Origin: a virus
Virus record (IMG/VR): IMGVR_UViG_3300042935_000423
Span: 1 to 38,449 of that record
Strand: one strand, 5' to 3'
DNA length: 38,449 nucleotides
Part shown: positions 7,387 to 15,776 of the stretch, piece by piece
Numbering within the stretch: position 1 is the stretch's first letter
Layout of the letters: each line of letters starts with the position of its first letter
Notes under the pieces: model-generated
Seen by the model: only the letters and a program-made list of their open reading frames with translations
Database searches by the model: none
What the model was told of the DNA's origin: nothing
Translations under genes and position numbers: made by a program

Positions 7387-8565
7387 TTATTTATTGTTAT
7401 AAAATTTAGAGTCGTCAATTTCGTTGTAAGAATAGTCTACGGTTATTCTCTCTTCTAAGAACTTCTCTTTAACCACACCTATCTTACGATCTTCTATAGT
7501 TACTGTACCAACTCCATCGTATGCTTCTAATTCTATTTCGTCGTATTGATCGCATGCCGCTTTGTAACTAAAGAAAGGACCAAACATTACACTATAGTCT
7601 GCTGCATCGAATCCATCTAATAAGAATGATTCTCCGTACCCATCTTTGTACTTCATGTAGTATGGTGATTGAGTAACGAACCATACGTTAGGAGATTTGC
7701 CATCACCGATAATTTCACTAGCCAAATCTTTAGCTAATTTTGCAGTTGCATTTTTATATTCAGCTAAAGCATCTTTCTCTTCTACTTTAGTAGCTTCTAC
7801 TTTAGGCGTATTTAAGATGCCAAACAATAAAACGTATTCTCTGATCTTAGTTACAATTTCGTCTCTCGTCATACCTTTATAACTTTTATAAACAATATTA
7901 TATGGTGCATTAGGAGTGTTTGTTTCTACTCCAGTTGCAACGTCTAAAGTCCATGTGATACGCTCTGTTTCGTACATATAACCTAATGCACTGTTAACAT
8001 GACCGCTATCTAACCATGCTGGAATGTGACATATTACTTTCCACAATCCACGCTCAGGATTTTTAACGAATCCTAAATGTCTTAAGTAAGTACGGTAAGT
8101 ATTGCTACGATAAAATAATTGCTTGTTGTATTTTTTCCACCAAGTTGGTTGTTCGATACCGTTCATTGCTGCGTGAAATTCTTTAGTAGTGAATGTGTCG
8201 CCTATGTTCTTAGAATTAATAAATGACTTAACTGATTGAAACAGGTTTGACTTTGGTGGAGCGTTCATAGTATCTAATGCTTCTACTAAAGTGTCTTGAG
8301 CTACGAAGGTATCTTTTAGGTTCATACCACCGATATGCCATTCGATTGTTTCTTTATCTGTATAACGACGATACTCTTTCCAATCGTAAACACTAAATAC
8401 AGTGCCGTCTTCTAATTCCAATTCCCACTCGTTTTGTACCTTATCGTGGTGGTCACCGCTATGGTTTGGCGCACCTAAGATAATTTGTAGATCTGCTAAC
8501 GTAGCACTAATTGTAGCACCATGAAATGAAGTACCGTCCAACGATTTGTTTGTTTTCTTTATCAT
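7387..8565 (-). CDS. Large hypothetical protein, 392 aa
   Basis: The largest unrecognised gene in the left part. The first 100 residues form a compact unit (TLADLQIILGAPNHSGD, WELELEDGTVFSVYDWKEYR, EWHIGG), as in a small fold for nucleic-acid or sugar binding. A central segment (residues 105-180, KEFHAAMNG...YRTYLRHLGFV) looks like a winged-helix or HTH module. The C-terminal third is acidic. No enzyme motif visible. Its ATG overlaps the TGA of the tiny membrane gene upstream. Confidence 0.75.
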   Translation of the reverse strand: MIKKTNKSLDGTSFHGATISATLADLQIILGAPNHSGDHHDKVQNEWELELEDGTVFSVYDWKEYRRYTDKETIEWHIGGMNLKDTFVAQDTLVEALDTMNAPPKSNLFQSVKSFINSKNIGDTFTTKEFHAAMNGIEQPTWWKKYNKQLFYRSNTYRTYLRHLGFVKNPERGLWKVICHIPAWLDSGHVNSALGYMYETERITWTLDVATGVETNTPNAPYNIVYKSYKGMTRDEIVTKIREYVLLFGILNTPKVEATKVEEKDALAEYKNATAKLAKDLASEIIGDGKSPNVWFVTQSPYYMKYKDGYGESFLLDGFDAADYSVMFGPFFSYKAACDQYDEIELEAYDGVGTVTIEDRKIGVVKEKFLEERITVDYSYNEIDDSKFYNNK

Positions 8566-8669
8566 AACTTATTTTTTGTTTTAATGTCTGTAAATTTAAT
8601 GTCTGTGTCGGTTAAGTTTAATGTGTGACCGATATACACAATTGATAGGAATAGTATTACTGATATCAT
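8562..8669 (-). CDS. Small single-helix membrane protein, 35 aa
   Basis: Starting at MISVILFLSIVYIG (ATG 8667-8669), the product is one hydrophobic helix at residues 1-15 followed by a short polar tail rich in Thr, Asp and Lys. A longer frame from 8744 would overlap the upstream gene by 70 bases, so the short start directly after that gene's stop is preferred. Overlaps the next gene as ATGA. Function unknown; a small membrane toxin-like or lysis-accessory protein is possible. Confidence 0.5.
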   Translation of the reverse strand: MISVILFLSIVYIGHTLNLTDTDIKFTDIKTKNKL

Positions 8670-8674
8670 ATTAA

Positions 8675-8992
8675 TTAGTTTAATGAAGGCATTACTGAAT
8701 ATTCTATGTCTGTGTTGTGCCACTTTTTCATGTACCTTTGCCATGACATTTCACCTTTATCTATTTTAATTTGATCTAGTTCCATATTGTGAGGTATGCC
8801 TGCGATAAAGTCTTGATTATCTAAGAATTCAAAATTAACGTGGCAATCTGGAAAAGACTCACTAAGTGCTTTATGATTCAACTGCATGTTTTTCCACATA
8901 AGCTCTTTGTCATAATCTTCAAATACTACAACCTCGTGGTCAGTAACGATCTCTTTTGTAAGCGCATTTTTAATGTAAATTCTAACTTTCAT
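8675..8992 (-). CDS. Hypothetical protein, 105 aa
   Basis: Start at MKVRIYIKNALTKEIV (ATG 8990-8992); a longer frame from 9028 runs into the leader. A short beta strand is followed by a mixed acidic and aromatic protein. It is the first gene after the motif-bearing gap 9029-9217, so probably the promoter-proximal gene of the 8992-to-896 run. No family recognised. Confidence 0.7.
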   Translation of the reverse strand: MKVRIYIKNALTKEIVTDHEVVVFEDYDKELMWKNMQLNHKALSESFPDCHVNFEFLDNQDFIAGIPHNMELDQIKIDKGEMSWQRYMKKWHNTDIEYSVMPSLN

Positions 8993-9082
8993 AACTATTA
9001 TTGTTTGATATAAGGTAAAATTACACAATTCTGGCTATCTAGAGCTGTTTTATTGAACTATTTTCGAAACTTCTTCATAGAT

Positions 9083-9097
9083 AACCAATCAGTTATG
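9083..9097 (+). repeat. 15-bp intergenic motif, copy 3
   Basis: AACCAATCAGTTATG, preceded by CTTCATAGAT, the same flank as copy 1. Inverted relative to copy 4, with a 30-base loop. Confidence 0.75.
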
Positions 9098-9127
9098 TAT
9101 CTGTTTTTTAGTAATATGAGGAGTTTT

Positions 9128-9142
9128 CATAACGCGTTGATT
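9128..9142 (-). repeat. 15-bp intergenic motif, copy 4
   Basis: Minus-strand AATCAACGCGTTATG. It differs from copy 1 at one position (T for C at base 3), and both share the central CGCG core. Confidence 0.7.
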
Positions 9143-9166
9143 ACCAATAGGTTAGAACACTATGAA

Positions 9167-9181
9167 AACCAATCAGTTATG
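9167..9181 (+). repeat. 15-bp intergenic motif, copy 5
   Basis: AACCAATCAGTTATG, identical to copies 2 and 3, ending 36 bases before the stop codon of the HNH-like gene. Confidence 0.75.
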
Positions 9182-9217
9182 AATGGTCTTAAATTATATG
9201 TGTAAAGCGTTGGGAAA

Positions 9218-9898
9218 TTACTTGTAGTCTATGATATCGTCTACATTTAGGTTACCTTTATCGTCGTAGCCTATTCTTTGTAAGTGTTCTAAATAGAATG
9301 GATCTAAGTCGTAGAACTTCGTATTATTCTCTTCTAATACATCTTCATCGTGTATGTACTTGGACTCTATGTTTCTCGTTATACGATCGCTGAATGGATC
9401 CACTGCGAATAAGAAACTGCAGTTATAGCACAACCATCTCAAGTTCTCCAATCTCCAATCAGATTTGTTACCATTAGAGAAGTTAATCAATAACGGTACC
9501 TTCATATCTAATATGCGTTTCTCTTTGTATCCACACTCAGCACAACAATAACCTAATCTACCATCTTTCATCAATAGATCTTTGAGCTTTGCTATTCTTT
9601 GGGGATTTGCCACTTGTTTATCAGTAAGCATCTCGTCCAAGTCCTTCTTAAAATTACTGCCTTGAAAATTTTTAGGTATACCTTTAGCAGATTGATTCAT
9701 GTGCAAATCGAATAAGGTTTTACCTGTATCACGATCTATATACTTACTCGCGTATTTCTTGTACGTAATATAAGTGATCTTCATCCATCTTGCAGCTTCG
9801 TGGTTACTACGCGTATTGTTGATTGCTTCCCATATCTGATCTTCTGTGATCTGGAGACCTTGGTATATAAATTGAGGTTTATCTTTATTCTCTTCCAT
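9218..9898 (-). CDS. HNH-like treble-clef protein, probably degenerate
   Basis: A 226-residue protein. The N-terminal half (residues 1-75) has helix-turn-helix-like repeats (TEDQIWEAINNTRSNHEAARWM, then YKKYASKYID). The C-terminal half has YCCAECGYKE at about 117-126 and DWRLENLRWLCYNCS at about 147-161. The two CxxC pairs and the 'NG...DWR.ENLR.LC.NC' pattern match HNH/treble-clef endonucleases, but the usual DH-x-N histidine is replaced (LLINFSNGN) and the final His is Ser. It could be an inactive HNH used for DNA binding. TAATG overlap with the next gene. Confidence 0.75.
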   Translation of the reverse strand: MEENKDKPQFIYQGLQITEDQIWEAINNTRSNHEAARWMKITYITYKKYASKYIDRDTGKTLFDLHMNQSAKGIPKNFQGSNFKKDLDEMLTDKQVANPQRIAKLKDLLMKDGRLGYCCAECGYKEKRILDMKVPLLINFSNGNKSDWRLENLRWLCYNCSFLFAVDPFSDRITRNIESKYIHDEDVLEENNTKFYDLDPFYLEHLQRIGYDDKGNLNVDDIIDYK

Positions 9899-10305
9899 TA
9901 CTCTTGTATTTTTGGGTTAATCGATATAATTAAACTCCAAAGATCGTAAGCCGTTTCTAATATTATTTCTTGACCACTTTGATCTATTAAAGGATTCAAT
10001 GTACCGTCTGGATTCTTTCTATCGTAAAGGTAGAATGCCATTATTTCTGAGCATGATTCTCCGAAGTGTAAGTAGTACATTAGATCTATGATCGATAAAA
10101 ACTTCTCGTCGTATTTAAACATATCCACATCCATGTCTGCATACATTAGCGCTTGTCTTACTGTTATCTCTTCCATTGAGTTTATCATTTGAACAAACAT
10201 CTCTTTCTTCTTATCCAACTCGGTTCTCTTCTTTCTTCTAACGTAAGACTTAACATTCAATATTCCATCTACCGCGGTTTGTATCTCTTTGAAATCTTCT
10301 GCCAT
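9898..10305 (-). CDS. Hypothetical protein, 135 aa
   Basis: A soluble helical protein. The first 45 residues are basic (SYVRRKKRTELDKKKE) and the rest is acidic with Met-rich helices (YADMDVDMFKYDEKFLSIIDLMYYL). TAATG overlap with the HNH-like gene places the two together. No family recognised. Confidence 0.7.
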   Translation of the reverse strand: MAEDFKEIQTAVDGILNVKSYVRRKKRTELDKKKEMFVQMINSMEEITVRQALMYADMDVDMFKYDEKFLSIIDLMYYLHFGESCSEIMAFYLYDRKNPDGTLNPLIDQSGQEIILETAYDLWSLIISINPKIQE

Positions 10306-10307
10306 TG

Positions 10308-10649
10308 TTATAGTTTTTGTTTGGCGATTACCTTTTTTGGTTTCTTCTTTATCTTTTCTACTAATTTGGTAATCTTATTACAAGATTCATAATCTTCCTC
10401 TTCTATATAAAATAGGATACAAGTCTCTAGCGCTTGAATCCATTGATTCTTGTGTAGTTCTATATAACAATTTGAATCATTAATCTCGAATATAGAAGCA
10501 AAGGTTTTATTATTTTCTATAGCGTATTCTATAGAAGCTGGAACTTCTTTCTTTATCAGAGTCTTTAGTATCTCTGAACTTTGTATATCATGTGCTTTTA
10601 GAATGTCTATGTTTTCAAAGACTGCACGAGGAGGTCGGTTGTTTTTCAT
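10308..10649 (-). CDS. Hypothetical protein, 113 aa
   Basis: Start placed at MKNNRPPRAVFEN (ATG 10647-10649), just after the upstream stop; a longer frame from 10676 overlaps that gene. A mostly helical protein with an acidic middle and a strongly basic tail (EKIKKKPKKVIAKQ). No recognised family. Confidence 0.7.
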   Translation of the reverse strand: MKNNRPPRAVFENIDILKAHDIQSSEILKTLIKKEVPASIEYAIENNKTFASIFEINDSNCYIELHKNQWIQALETCILFYIEEEDYESCNKITKLVEKIKKKPKKVIAKQKL

Positions 10650-10665
10650 AACGATTATTGTTCTT

Positions 10666-10992
10666 TTATTCTCCACCTTTGAAAGCCTTCATAATCATGT
10701 CTGATATAGAAGTCAAAGGTATTGTGAAGCCAATCACATTCTTATATGCATTTCGATCATCGTAAGCAATGGAAATACCAGCATCTCCCAATCTCTTTTG
10801 TAGGGCCACAGATATCTTATTTGCCAACTCTTGCTTAGCTCTTGGATCTTGAATTTCTTGACTCAATATGAATTGCATTTTAATACCCATCTTTGTGGTG
10901 TTATCGTTCACATCGAATTGTATATTAAATGGCATCTTCTTGCCGTCTATTGTCAAACTTACTGGATATCTAGGTTGTTGTGAAAGTGCCAT
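10666..10992 (-). CDS. Hypothetical protein, 108 aa
   Basis: Starts MALSQQPRYPVSLTIDGKKM. The pattern of alternating strands and one long helix (PRAKQELANKISVALQKRL) suggests a small alpha/beta structural protein. A virion or tail-associated role would be a guess. It lies between the small-gene run and the glycosyltransferase block, 23 bases downstream of the GT stop. Confidence 0.7.
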   Translation of the reverse strand: MALSQQPRYPVSLTIDGKKMPFNIQFDVNDNTTKMGIKMQFILSQEIQDPRAKQELANKISVALQKRLGDAGISIAYDDRNAYKNVIGFTIPLTSISDMIMKAFKGGE

Positions 10993-11015
10993 TGTGTCTT
11001 TTATCTTATAAATAT

Positions 11016-12191
11016 TTAGAATACGTTCTTGATGAATGTTCCCATCATTTTGTCTGCGTGATCTACCATTTGCAATACGTCGATCTTAAGTCCATTGTAT
11101 TCGTACGTACCTACTGCATCCACTGATTCTCTAATGATAACCTGTATATTAGGAACAATGTTTAGATCCACGTTCTCTTTTGCATCAAAGTAGATAAGTA
11201 TATCGTTCTGCTTTGGTTCTTCTATAGGACGCACCCGAGCTTCAAGGATTAGATCTGTCTTAGGTTGCTCATATTCTATATAGTCAGCAATTAGAGACTG
11301 ATCTACGTATATGTTATTGAACCAGGGCTCTAACGATAGTAATAGGTTTGCGTCGCAATTCTCTACAACTATTCCTATATCGTACCTCGGTTTTAGTATT
11401 GGTCTTTGATATTCGTCATTCTCAATCCAACTACCCCACTTTCTAATATAATTTCTTGCTGCTTTTGCTGATGCATTCTTAAAGTAATCATCGTCTTTAC
11501 CAATCTCTTCTGTCCATCTGTGTCCTCTACAAGTTAAGTGGTATACGAATGCGTCTCTTGACTGGATTAGTTCGTATCCGTGTAGTATCCATCTTTGGAA
11601 TATGTCCGAGTCTTCGTAAGGGAATGGAGCAAATAATGCATCGTGACCTCCCATTGCAACGAAGTCTTCTTTGTATATGATCCAAGGAGCAAACATACCA
11701 TTTGTTGTTTCGTTTGCAAAAGTTGCTTGAGAATCGTAGGCGAATATTTCAAATGCATCTATATCTAAATTATCGAAGTCGGTACCAAAATCTTTAATGA
11801 TCTTCTCTTTACCTGCTGGGTGTAGAGGAGGTTCTACTCTTGTTGCACACACTACAGTTTCTTTTTGTAGGTGCTTTAACAAGTTCTCTAGATAATATGG
11901 ACCTAAGATCATGTCTGCGTGCATTATACCTACCACTTCTGTCTGTGCTAACTCAATTCCTTTATCATATAGTATTGTATGACCAACTCTTTTATCAGAT
12001 CTGTATACAGCGGTAATATTATCATCGCTAATTCCAGCCAACCATTCTGTTGTACCGTCGGTAGATCCATCGTCTAACATAACGATCTTGCAGTCTTTAG
12101 CGCACCTCTTAATACTGTAGTATGCGTTTTTTAAGTGTCTTAAATTATTGCTAGATGGTATGACTAGCGTTACGTCTTCTTGTCTTAGCAT
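11016..12191 (-). CDS. Family 2 (GT-A) glycosyltransferase
   Basis: A 391-residue protein. Residues 7-50 (TLVIPSSNNLRHL...IVMLDDGSTDGTTEW) are the nucleotide-binding start of GT2 enzymes. HADMILGP near 92 replaces the canonical DxD with H-x-D, and YEDSDIFQRW near 190 fits the acceptor/catalytic region. The C-terminal 110 residues are an extra domain. It is clearly a paralogue of the next gene (shared HADMILGP and CATR-EPPLHP blocks), so a tandem duplication. Overlaps that gene by seven bases. Confidence 0.85.
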   Translation of the reverse strand: MLRQEDVTLVIPSSNNLRHLKNAYYSIKRCAKDCKIVMLDDGSTDGTTEWLAGISDDNITAVYRSDKRVGHTILYDKGIELAQTEVVGIMHADMILGPYYLENLLKHLQKETVVCATRVEPPLHPAGKEKIIKDFGTDFDNLDIDAFEIFAYDSQATFANETTNGMFAPWIIYKEDFVAMGGHDALFAPFPYEDSDIFQRWILHGYELIQSRDAFVYHLTCRGHRWTEEIGKDDDYFKNASAKAARNYIRKWGSWIENDEYQRPILKPRYDIGIVVENCDANLLLSLEPWFNNIYVDQSLIADYIEYEQPKTDLILEARVRPIEEPKQNDILIYFDAKENVDLNIVPNIQVIIRESVDAVGTYEYNGLKIDVLQMVDHADKMMGTFIKNVF

Positions 12192-13333
12192 AGTTTTAAA
12201 TTTGGTCTTTTCTCTTCTACTTTATTTACTTTTAATTTGAATATACCCAACTCATAATCTCCAGGCTCTGGTACATCGTAAGTTAGTATGTCTGGTAATG
12301 TTTGCACTAGTTGCATTATTGAATTGGAATCTAATATTAAATCATTATAATCCACTGAAACTATGATATCGTTAGTAAGTTCATCAACGTATTTTGATTT
12401 TATATCAAAAGAACTTAAGTGGCTCATAGTATCTATATACGCTTTAGATATAGCTTCTTCTCCTAATTTTATATTATTGAAGTAAGGTTCTAATTGATTT
12501 AATGTAGTTGCCATCTTATTACAGTTCTTAACTTCAAAGCCAATATCGTACTTAACATTGGGTATTGGTTCTAATGTGTCTGTTTGCTTTAAGAATCCTC
12601 CCCACTTACGAATGTACTCGTTCATTGAAATGCTGTTATTTATTTGCCATGCTTCATCTCTCTTCTGAAAGTCTTCCATCTTTTCTGCGTGAGCAAACTG
12701 TCCGCCTCTACAAGTCAAATGATATACCATTGCAGACCACGATTGAATCAAATCGTATCCATGTAATTTAAACCTTCTGAATAGATCCGCGTCTTCGAAT
12801 ACAGATCTGAATACTGGATCGTGACCTAAATGTTGGTCCTTTCTAATTAGCCATGGAGCAAAGATACTTTTGGTTATCTTATCGCTTTTGTTAGCTTCAA
12901 CGAACCAGTTAAACTCTTCGATCTTCAAATCTTCTGGCCACATGCCAAAATCCTGTACTATCTTCTCTATTCCTTGCGGGTGTAGTGGCGGTTCTATTCG
13001 AGTAGCGCAAACGATGTTGTCTTTTGTTTTGATATCCATCATGTGTTTGTCTGCATGAGGACCAAGAATCATATCAGCGTGAAATGCTATTACGTATTCT
13101 CTATCAGCCCATTGAAACATGCTATCGTAAGCGAAACCAATTCCTCTTGGAGTCTCTTCGTGGTTTTGAATAAACTTAATACCGTTCTCTCTCAACCATT
13201 CTACAGTTCCATCTGTGTCTTGATCTACGTACACAATGATTTGATTCGGGTAGTAAGAATTATCTTGAATAGATTTGATACATGGTTTTAAGTATCGTAA
13301 ATTATTCTTGCTTGGTATGCAGAATGTTATCAT
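12185..13333 (-). CDS. Family 2 (GT-A) glycosyltransferase, paralogue
   Basis: A 382-residue protein with ITFCIPSKNNLRYL at the start, VYVDQDTDGTVEWL at 34-47, HADMILGP near 89 and VFEDADLFRRF near 181. It shares domain order and several blocks with 11016-12191, including CATRIEPPLHP and a HLTCRG segment. Donor and acceptor are not deducible. ATGA overlap with the GT17 gene. It may extend the same glycan as its twin. Confidence 0.85.
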   Translation of the reverse strand: MITFCIPSKNNLRYLKPCIKSIQDNSYYPNQIIVYVDQDTDGTVEWLRENGIKFIQNHEETPRGIGFAYDSMFQWADREYVIAFHADMILGPHADKHMMDIKTKDNIVCATRIEPPLHPQGIEKIVQDFGMWPEDLKIEEFNWFVEANKSDKITKSIFAPWLIRKDQHLGHDPVFRSVFEDADLFRRFKLHGYDLIQSWSAMVYHLTCRGGQFAHAEKMEDFQKRDEAWQINNSISMNEYIRKWGGFLKQTDTLEPIPNVKYDIGFEVKNCNKMATTLNQLEPYFNNIKLGEEAISKAYIDTMSHLSSFDIKSKYVDELTNDIIVSVDYNDLILDSNSIMQLVQTLPDILTYDVPEPGDYELGIFKLKVNKVEEKRPNLKLC

Positions 13334-14193
13334 TTAAAAAACTGTTTATATTTTTCTCTATTATCTAAAAGGTATTTTGGTAATTGTGATTCATCTATCC
13401 AAAAATTAAAATGTGTTCTACCTAAAACGTCTTGATTATTATCCAATAGATCTTTAACTCTGTCTTTAACAGAATCGTTATTGTATTCTTGGTGACCGTA
13501 AGATTCTAGCTTAAGTTTAATTTGATCTGGTCCACCCATGAATGTAAAGTGCCAACCTCCGTTATTAACGTATTCATATTTAGTTTTAGATGGAGTTCTA
13601 AGATGGTTTAAGCATGCACCATCTATGTTTCTATATCTAGTTAATAGAGTACCAGCCCAATCTTCTGAAGATCTGACATTGATATGACCTGAATACGCGA
13701 GCTGTTTTAATTTATAGATCTTATCGTTTTCTATTTGTGTATAGTCCAATTCTGGATTCCATATCTCGTCTAAGTCGGTTACAAATATAAGATCGTCATT
13801 CTCTGCGTTTGCATTTTCAATAGCAAATCGTATCATTTCCTTTTGATAGAATTCTTTTAGCCAATGTAATTCCCCTTTAGGTACATTAGAAGTAGTTAAT
13901 GCTTGAATACAAACATCTTTAATATCCCTATCTGTATTAGGATCTAATATACGTTGCTGTAAATCTTCAAACGATTTTGGTGGATCGTAAGTTACGTGGT
14001 GGTATATCTTGTGTAAATACTTTGAAAACCTTTCTTTATTATCTTGAAAGTATAATGGCTTTTGTTTACCTGAAAAAGTCTCTACGCATTCTATCAATAC
14101 GAATTGATCTACGTATGGATCTAGCATCTCTAGTCTTAATTCTAATAGATCTAATTCATTAAAGAATGTGAATACATCAAATACTCTAGCCAT
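13330..14193 (-). CDS. Family 17-like glycosyltransferase
   Basis: Start set at MARVFDVFTFFNELDLLELRL (ATG 14191-14193), overlapping the upstream stop by eight bases. A frame from 14223 would add 10 odd residues. The opening block, LYFQDNKERF, and DLIFVTDLDEIWNP near 140 are the hallmarks of GT17 (beta-1,4-N-acetylglucosaminyltransferase type) and its metal-binding D-x-D. Length of about 287 residues matches bacterial members. Ends in TGA overlapping the next ATG. Confidence 0.85.
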   Translation of the reverse strand: MARVFDVFTFFNELDLLELRLEMLDPYVDQFVLIECVETFSGKQKPLYFQDNKERFSKYLHKIYHHVTYDPPKSFEDLQQRILDPNTDRDIKDVCIQALTTSNVPKGELHWLKEFYQKEMIRFAIENANAENDDLIFVTDLDEIWNPELDYTQIENDKIYKLKQLAYSGHINVRSSEDWAGTLLTRYRNIDGACLNHLRTPSKTKYEYVNNGGWHFTFMGGPDQIKLKLESYGHQEYNNDSVKDRVKDLLDNNQDVLGRTHFNFWIDESQLPKYLLDNREKYKQFFK

Positions 14194-15079
14194 ATATCTT
14201 GCTTTCTTTTTTATATAATTCAAATTCTCTTACTACATCTGTATAAGATTGTAGTTGACCTTGTCTATCCATGTATGTAAACTTACGAGATACATTGTAA
14301 CCACACGACCAATATCCATCAGATACGTTATGTCTACACCAATACTTCGGTGCTATGATTAGATGAGCATCACTGCAAAATGCTGGGAAATAAGCAAAGC
14401 TTGAATTTGATATGATTAACCACTTAGCATTCTTAACAATAGAATAGTCTTTAGCTAAATCAAAGTGATATACATTGTCTGCTAATTCAGGTAATAATCT
14501 CTTCGCCATATCAGGATTCTCTGTTATGATTAAGAACTGCATATTAGGATTCAAACTAAGCATGTGATAGATCGCTCTAACCCAATAATCTCTTGATAAG
14601 AATAGAGTTTTATCTGCTTCGTAGTCTCTGATATTCAATACGCATATATCATCGCTTCTAAAATCTGTGCAATCAAATTCTGGTTTTACTTTTAACCAAT
14701 TTTTAATCTCTTCTCTATAATTCCAAAAATAGTCTTCATCTTGCATGATACCCATGATTCTAGTATCGTCAGCTACGTTCAATAAATCTTGATCTATTAA
14801 TCTTATATCGCAACCGTGAGTACGATCATGTTCTGAATGATCTAGCTTTATTCTTGTTTCTTTTTCTGTGTACATGTTATACTCGTGCTCAGGTACTTGT
14901 ATACCCAAATCTATGTCCATAAAGTACACGCCTTTATCGTTGTATCTTCTATCTCCAAAGTTTTCTAATCCGGTATAACCGAACTCATACCCATTACGTT
15001 TAGCTATCGCTCTAGTAGTTACGTAGACTGCAAGTTGGTTACCGAAACCTTGACCATACATGAATTGAGTGTATATCAT
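14186..15079 (-). CDS. Fucosyltransferase-like protein (GT11/GT23 type)
   Basis: A 297-residue protein. GQGFGNQLAVYVTTRAIAKR at residues 10-29 is the 'G-x-G-N-Q' start of fucosyltransferases of the GT11/GT23/GT74 superfamily. VLNIRDYEAD and WLIISNSSFAYFPAF fit the donor-binding blocks (S-N-S-S-F-A-x-x-x-A). The basic residue of the HxRxGDY motif is only partly kept (NIRDYE), so substrate may differ. Ends with TAG. Unusually, its upstream neighbour also ends with TAG in the same frame, 12 bases before this ATG. Confidence 0.75.
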   Translation of the reverse strand: MIYTQFMYGQGFGNQLAVYVTTRAIAKRNGYEFGYTGLENFGDRRYNDKGVYFMDIDLGIQVPEHEYNMYTEKETRIKLDHSEHDRTHGCDIRLIDQDLLNVADDTRIMGIMQDEDYFWNYREEIKNWLKVKPEFDCTDFRSDDICVLNIRDYEADKTLFLSRDYWVRAIYHMLSLNPNMQFLIITENPDMAKRLLPELADNVYHFDLAKDYSIVKNAKWLIISNSSFAYFPAFCSDAHLIIAPKYWCRHNVSDGYWSCGYNVSRKFTYMDRQGQLQSYTDVVREFELYKKESKIYG

Positions 15080-15088
15080 ATTACTTAT

Positions 15089-15766
15089 CTAGTGATTTAG
15101 GTAAGAATTTAATTTTGTGAAATGCTCTTCCCATATTTCTGGGAAGTGAGAGAATCCAAAGCTTACATCTTTTCTCACGTCTCCATAAGTTTCATCTTGA
15201 TTATTTCCGGTAAGTTCGTATCTATCGTGATAAATAACTATAGATTCTTTTTTATCTATTAAATTCAATCTTTTACCTAAAACATCTATCCATGAATCGC
15301 AGCTTGGATGATGAGAAAATTCTCCAGTTATTTCAACCCATTTTTTTGGAAGTATAGGGAATAAAACTCCCTTATTCATCCAAAAATCTTCCATGTTTTC
15401 TACTTTAGGACTTATAACACAAAACTTTTCGTGATGTTTTAATATTTCTAAATCCCAATCCTGACTTTTCATAATTGCATCGTCGTTCCATAAAAATAAA
15501 GAAGTACCGCTAGCTTTAGTGCATAAATCATTTATATATAAATTTAACCCCCTATATCCGTATCTTTCATAACAGAAAGACTTTACATTTGGTCTTTGTA
15601 TTGAATATTCTTTTATTTTTTCAATAGTTTCTATGTCATCATTATCTAACGCAACTAATACTTCAAAATTATCTATATTGTTGCAAGTATTAAAAAGAGA
15701 ATCCACAGATTTACTAAACATTTCGTATCTTTTTCTAGTAGGTATCAATACACTTACTTTTTTCAT
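15089..15766 (-). CDS. Family 2-like glycosyltransferase, short
   Basis: A 225-residue protein starting VSVLIPTRKRYEMFSKSVDSL, with VLVALDNDDIETIEK at 38-52 and LFLWNDDAIMKSQDW near 96, where NDD stands in for DxD. Compact GT2 fold with no C-terminal extension. Ends in TAG; readthrough would add ISN and enter the next gene in frame at its ATG. Eleven bases to the C-methyltransferase stop upstream. Confidence 0.8.
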   Translation of the reverse strand: MKKVSVLIPTRKRYEMFSKSVDSLFNTCNNIDNFEVLVALDNDDIETIEKIKEYSIQRPNVKSFCYERYGYRGLNLYINDLCTKASGTSLFLWNDDAIMKSQDWDLEILKHHEKFCVISPKVENMEDFWMNKGVLFPILPKKWVEITGEFSHHPSCDSWIDVLGKRLNLIDKKESIVIYHDRYELTGNNQDETYGDVRKDVSFGFSHFPEIWEEHFTKLNSYLNH

Positions 15767-15776
15767 TTTTTATTTT

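Larger units (their letters stand above)
9029..9217. other. Gene-free gap carrying three copies of the 15-bp motif
   Basis: About 190 bases without a supported ORF between the HNH-like gene and the start of the next small-gene run. It holds motif copies at 9083-9097, 9128-9142 and 9167-9181 in alternating orientation. Copies 3 and 4 can form an inverted-repeat hairpin. It probably carries the promoter or control region for the genes to the left. Confidence 0.5.
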
